Shown here: positions 62,840-64,000 of the stretch, piece by piece
How positions within the stretch are numbered: the stretch's first letter is position 1
Layout of the letters: every line of letters starts with the position of its first letter
From: Halobacteriovoraceae bacterium
GTDB lineage: Bacteria > Bdellovibrionota > Bacteriovoracia > Bacteriovoracales > Bacteriovoracaceae
Length of the DNA stretch: 64,000 bases
Direction: 5' to 3'
NCBI GenBank assembly: GCA_002707495.1
Contig: PAMZ01000014.1
Coordinates: forward strand, 101,314-165,313
The notes under the pieces: generated by a model
Databases searched by the model: none
What the model saw: the letters and a program-made list of their open reading frames with translations, nothing else
Told to the model about the DNA's origin: nothing
Program-made: the position numbers and the translations under genes

Positions 62840-62915
62840 TTCGCAAAGGGGTATATGAGAATTTGTAAGATTTCAGTTATTTATGGAACGGTGTGTTTGA
62901 GTGTGATTTATTTAG

Positions 62916-63006
62916 AAAAAGTGGCAGCCCACACAAAGCAGATACTTGTACCGTTGCTCCCTTCCAGGCCTGGCGGATTCCGAGCACTACAATCGTGAGC
63001 TACCAA
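62916..63006 (-). ncRNA. ffs: Signal recognition particle RNA (4.5S type)
   Basis: On the minus strand the conserved domain IV core CCAGGCCTGGAAGGGAGCAA (with the GGAAG tetraloop region) is intact. The ends GGTAGCTCAC and GTGGGCTGCC pair to close the long hairpin. A T-run (62920-62916) at the 3' end ends transcription. The 4.5S-type short form binds Ffh to target membrane proteins. A TTTACA/ATAAAT promoter stands just upstream. Confidence 0.95.
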
Positions 63007-63012
63007 CGTAAG

Positions 63013-63040
63013 ATTTATCCTATCCCTAAATAAATGTAAA
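63013..63040 (-). promoter_or_regulatory. Promoter of the SRP RNA gene
   Basis: TTTACA (63040-63035) and ATAAAT (63018-63013), 16-bp spacer, with the RNA 5' end about 7-10 bp downstream. Confidence 0.55.
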
Positions 63041-63113
63041 GTTTGCCCTTTCACTTGTCCTATTTTAATTGATGGCTTAAAACTGCCCAAACCGAAATTA
63101 ATAGGAGGTTCGT

Positions 63114-63533
63114 ATGAAACTTACAGCACTTATCGCTCTATTGAGCCTAGCATTCACCGTTAACGCTTTGGCTTGTTCTTGTGCCGAAATCAGAGGAAGT
63201 GCTAAGGAAGTTCTAGCAGACTCAACGACAGCTTTTATCGGTATTCCTATAACTGAAAGCACTGAAACTGGTGTAAGAAGTGAATGGGGTGAAGAGGAAA
63301 CTAAAACCACCTTTAAAGTAGTTAAAAACTTTAAAGCCTCAAATCAATCTGAAGTTGAAGTTTATTCCACCAAAGGAAATGGAGCTAATTGTGGAACTTA
63401 TTTTCCTAAAAATTCAGGACCTGTTCTCGTTTTTACTTATATGATTGATGGAAAGCTAGAAACAAGTTCTTGTTCTACATTACCTATTAGCTACGACACT
63501 TATTCTTCTGAAGTTCTATTAGAGCTTTTATAA
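63114..63533 (+). CDS. Small secreted Cys-rich protein with TIMP/NTR-like N-terminus
   Basis: 139 aa. Signal peptide 1-20, and the mature protein starts C-S-C (ALA-CSCAEIRG), an arrangement seen in TIMP/netrin-like (NTR, OB-fold) proteins, where the free N-terminal Cys can chelate a protease metal. Four Cys in total (C21, C23, C93, C120 by count) could form two disulphides. The residue at -3 is Ala, so it is not a standard lipobox. AGGAGG ribosome-binding site upstream. Isolated gene. TIMP-like inhibitor activity is unproven; many bacterial CSC proteins have unknown roles. Confidence 0.78.
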   Translation: MKLTALIALLSLAFTVNALACSCAEIRGSAKEVLADSTTAFIGIPITESTETGVRSEWGEEETKTTFKVVKNFKASNQSEVEVYSTKGNGANCGTYFPKNSGPVLVFTYMIDGKLETSSCSTLPISYDTYSSEVLLELL

Positions 63534-63534
63534 T

Positions 63535-63570
63535 AAAAATTTCCTAGCTTGGTCTTTGCTAGGCTAGGAA
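63535..63570 (-). terminator. Terminator of the truncated deacetylase gene
   Basis: TTCCTAGC (63541-63548) and GCTAGGAA (63563-63570), perfect 8-bp arms, followed on the minus strand by ATTTTTATT. Confidence 0.6.
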
Positions 63571-63573
63571 TTC

Positions 63574-63903
63574 TCAATTTAATACCTCTTCCTTAAACCT
63601 CTTTTCAAGATAAACTTCATCACAAGAAATATGCCACAAACCACTTTGCTGTCCCCTATCCTTTGCTATTTCACCGATTCGGCCAGGGTTATAAGGGAAG
63701 ATTTGATTGGTCTCATACTTTGATATTGGATCATTATAGGCTTCTTCGGGGGTAATAATTTTCCAACCTTTTTTTCTTAAAGCAATAACAAGGTCTCCAA
63801 TAAATAAGGCAGAAATATCCATTTCGTGTAAAAGAAGAATATGCTTAGGTGATCTTTTTAAATGTTGTCGCGCCATTTGATCGTAATACTCGATACTTTC
63901 CAT
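63574..63903 (-). pseudogene. 3' remnant of a polysaccharide deacetylase, cut by an insertion element
   Basis: About 110 codons with KHILLLHEMDISALFIGDL and LRKKGWKIITPEEAYNDP, the C-terminal part of a NodB-like polysaccharide deacetylase (the histidine of LLLHE is a conserved late motif). The N-terminal catalytic region with the TFDDG-type and HxxxH motifs is missing. Reading upstream, the frame runs into the sequence beginning TGACCTGCCCCCC at 63904, which looks like the end of an IS element. Loss of function is expected. A terminator follows. Confidence 0.75.
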
Positions 63904-64000
63904 TGACCTGCCCCCCAAATTTACTCACATAATAATTGGTACTATAATACCAACTAAAGGAGTCAATTTATGGGAATGGTTCGCTACAAAGAAGAGCAAA
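63904..64000 (+). mobile_element. Left end of an IS3-family-like insertion sequence (partial)
   Basis: Begins with TGACCTGCCCCCCAAATTT at 63904, resembling IS3-family terminal inverted repeats (start TG, C-rich, then AT-rich). A short gene starts 66 bp inside (63970) with a good ribosome-binding site, as orfA does in this family. It interrupts the deacetylase gene. The rest of the element and the other end are outside the window. Confidence 0.6.
63970..64000 (+). CDS. Putative transposase OrfA, first ten codons only
   Basis: ATG at 63970 preceded by AAAGGAGT; reads MGMVRYKEEQ to the window edge. Too short to classify by itself; called from its position inside the IS end. Confidence 0.4.
   Translation, partial: MGMVRYKEEQ

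Noticed and set aside
63904..63918. Start of the deacetylase remnant at TTG 63918
   Set aside because: Those codons lie in the IS end, not in the original gene, so the annotated remnant stops at 63903.
1..64000. CRISPR arrays, prophage, tRNA or rRNA genes
   Set aside because: No spaced direct repeats, phage structural genes, cloverleaf sequences or rRNA motifs seen when reading the non-coding gaps on both strands.

Overview
The window is a low-GC (AT-rich), very densely packed chromosomal segment from a motile, diderm bacterium. Gram-negative traits are visible directly: MurE with the DNPR signature typical of meso-DAP ligases, an LpxH-type lipid A phosphatase, ADP-heptose synthesis and heptosyltransferase-like genes, and type IV pilus ATPases. 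The combination of a MoxR/BatABCD operon, MglA with a Roadblock partner beside dnaX-ybaB-recR, a single flagellin, a secreted chymotrypsin-fold protease and low GC suggests the predatory Bdellovibrionota, most likely a Bacteriovorax/Halobacteriovorax-like lineage. That placement is inference; no rRNA gene is present to prove it.

Layout. (1) 1-10,957, minus strand: one long operon-like run, moxR - DUF58 - membrane protein - batA - batBC fusion - batD - ribF::aroE fusion - pilB - pilT (cut by the window edge). (2) 10,981-18,681: a secreted protein and an RqcH-like NFACT gene read leftwards, and mutS2 reads rightwards from a start codon that overlaps the rqcH start. Then come lepB, a secreted transpeptidase and rlmE, a 469-bp non-coding block, and a small gene with an unusual start region. 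(3) 18,817-20,349: a large polytopic membrane protein. (4) 20,335-31,680, plus strand: a flagellar filament operon that starts at a sigma-28-type promoter. It runs fliD - fliS - FliT-like - Maf N-domain protein - GT9-like - 42-aa small protein - GT9 - unknown - histidine kinase - response regulator - nadK - recN. Two hairpins and an intrinsic terminator lie between that promoter and fliD. (5) 31,661-37,230, minus: lpxH, a PilZ protein, flagellin (with a clear sigma-28 promoter), hldE cytidylyltransferase domain, RDD protein, rsmE, prmA. (6) 37,312-40,349, plus: udk - rnj - small CxxC protein - GbsR/MarR regulator, followed by a 48-aa minus-strand gene whose promoter is covered by a 24-bp palindrome. 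(7) 40,577-62,839, minus: 22 consecutive genes, dnaX - ybaB - recR - roadblock - mglA - dksA-like - mtaP - complete dcw cluster (rsmH, ftsL, ftsI, murE, murF, mraY, murD, [serine protease], ftsW, murG, murC, murB, ftsQ-like, ftsA, ftsZ). No mraZ or ddl is present. (8) 62,916-64,000: the SRP RNA gene, a secreted TIMP/NTR-like protein, and a polysaccharide deacetylase truncated by what looks like an IS3-family element running off the right edge.

The genes join cell-surface functions (flagellum and its probable glycosylation, pili, envelope stress/Bat complex, peptidoglycan) with polarity (MglA/Roadblock) and growth/division (dcw). The most interesting candidates are the flagellar-operon glycosyltransferase module, the sigma-28 leader/sRNA in front of fliD, the RqcH/MutS2 pair sharing overlapping start codons, the RibF-AroE fusion, and the palindrome-controlled 48-aa gene next to a GbsR-like regulator. 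No tRNA, rRNA or CRISPR array was seen.
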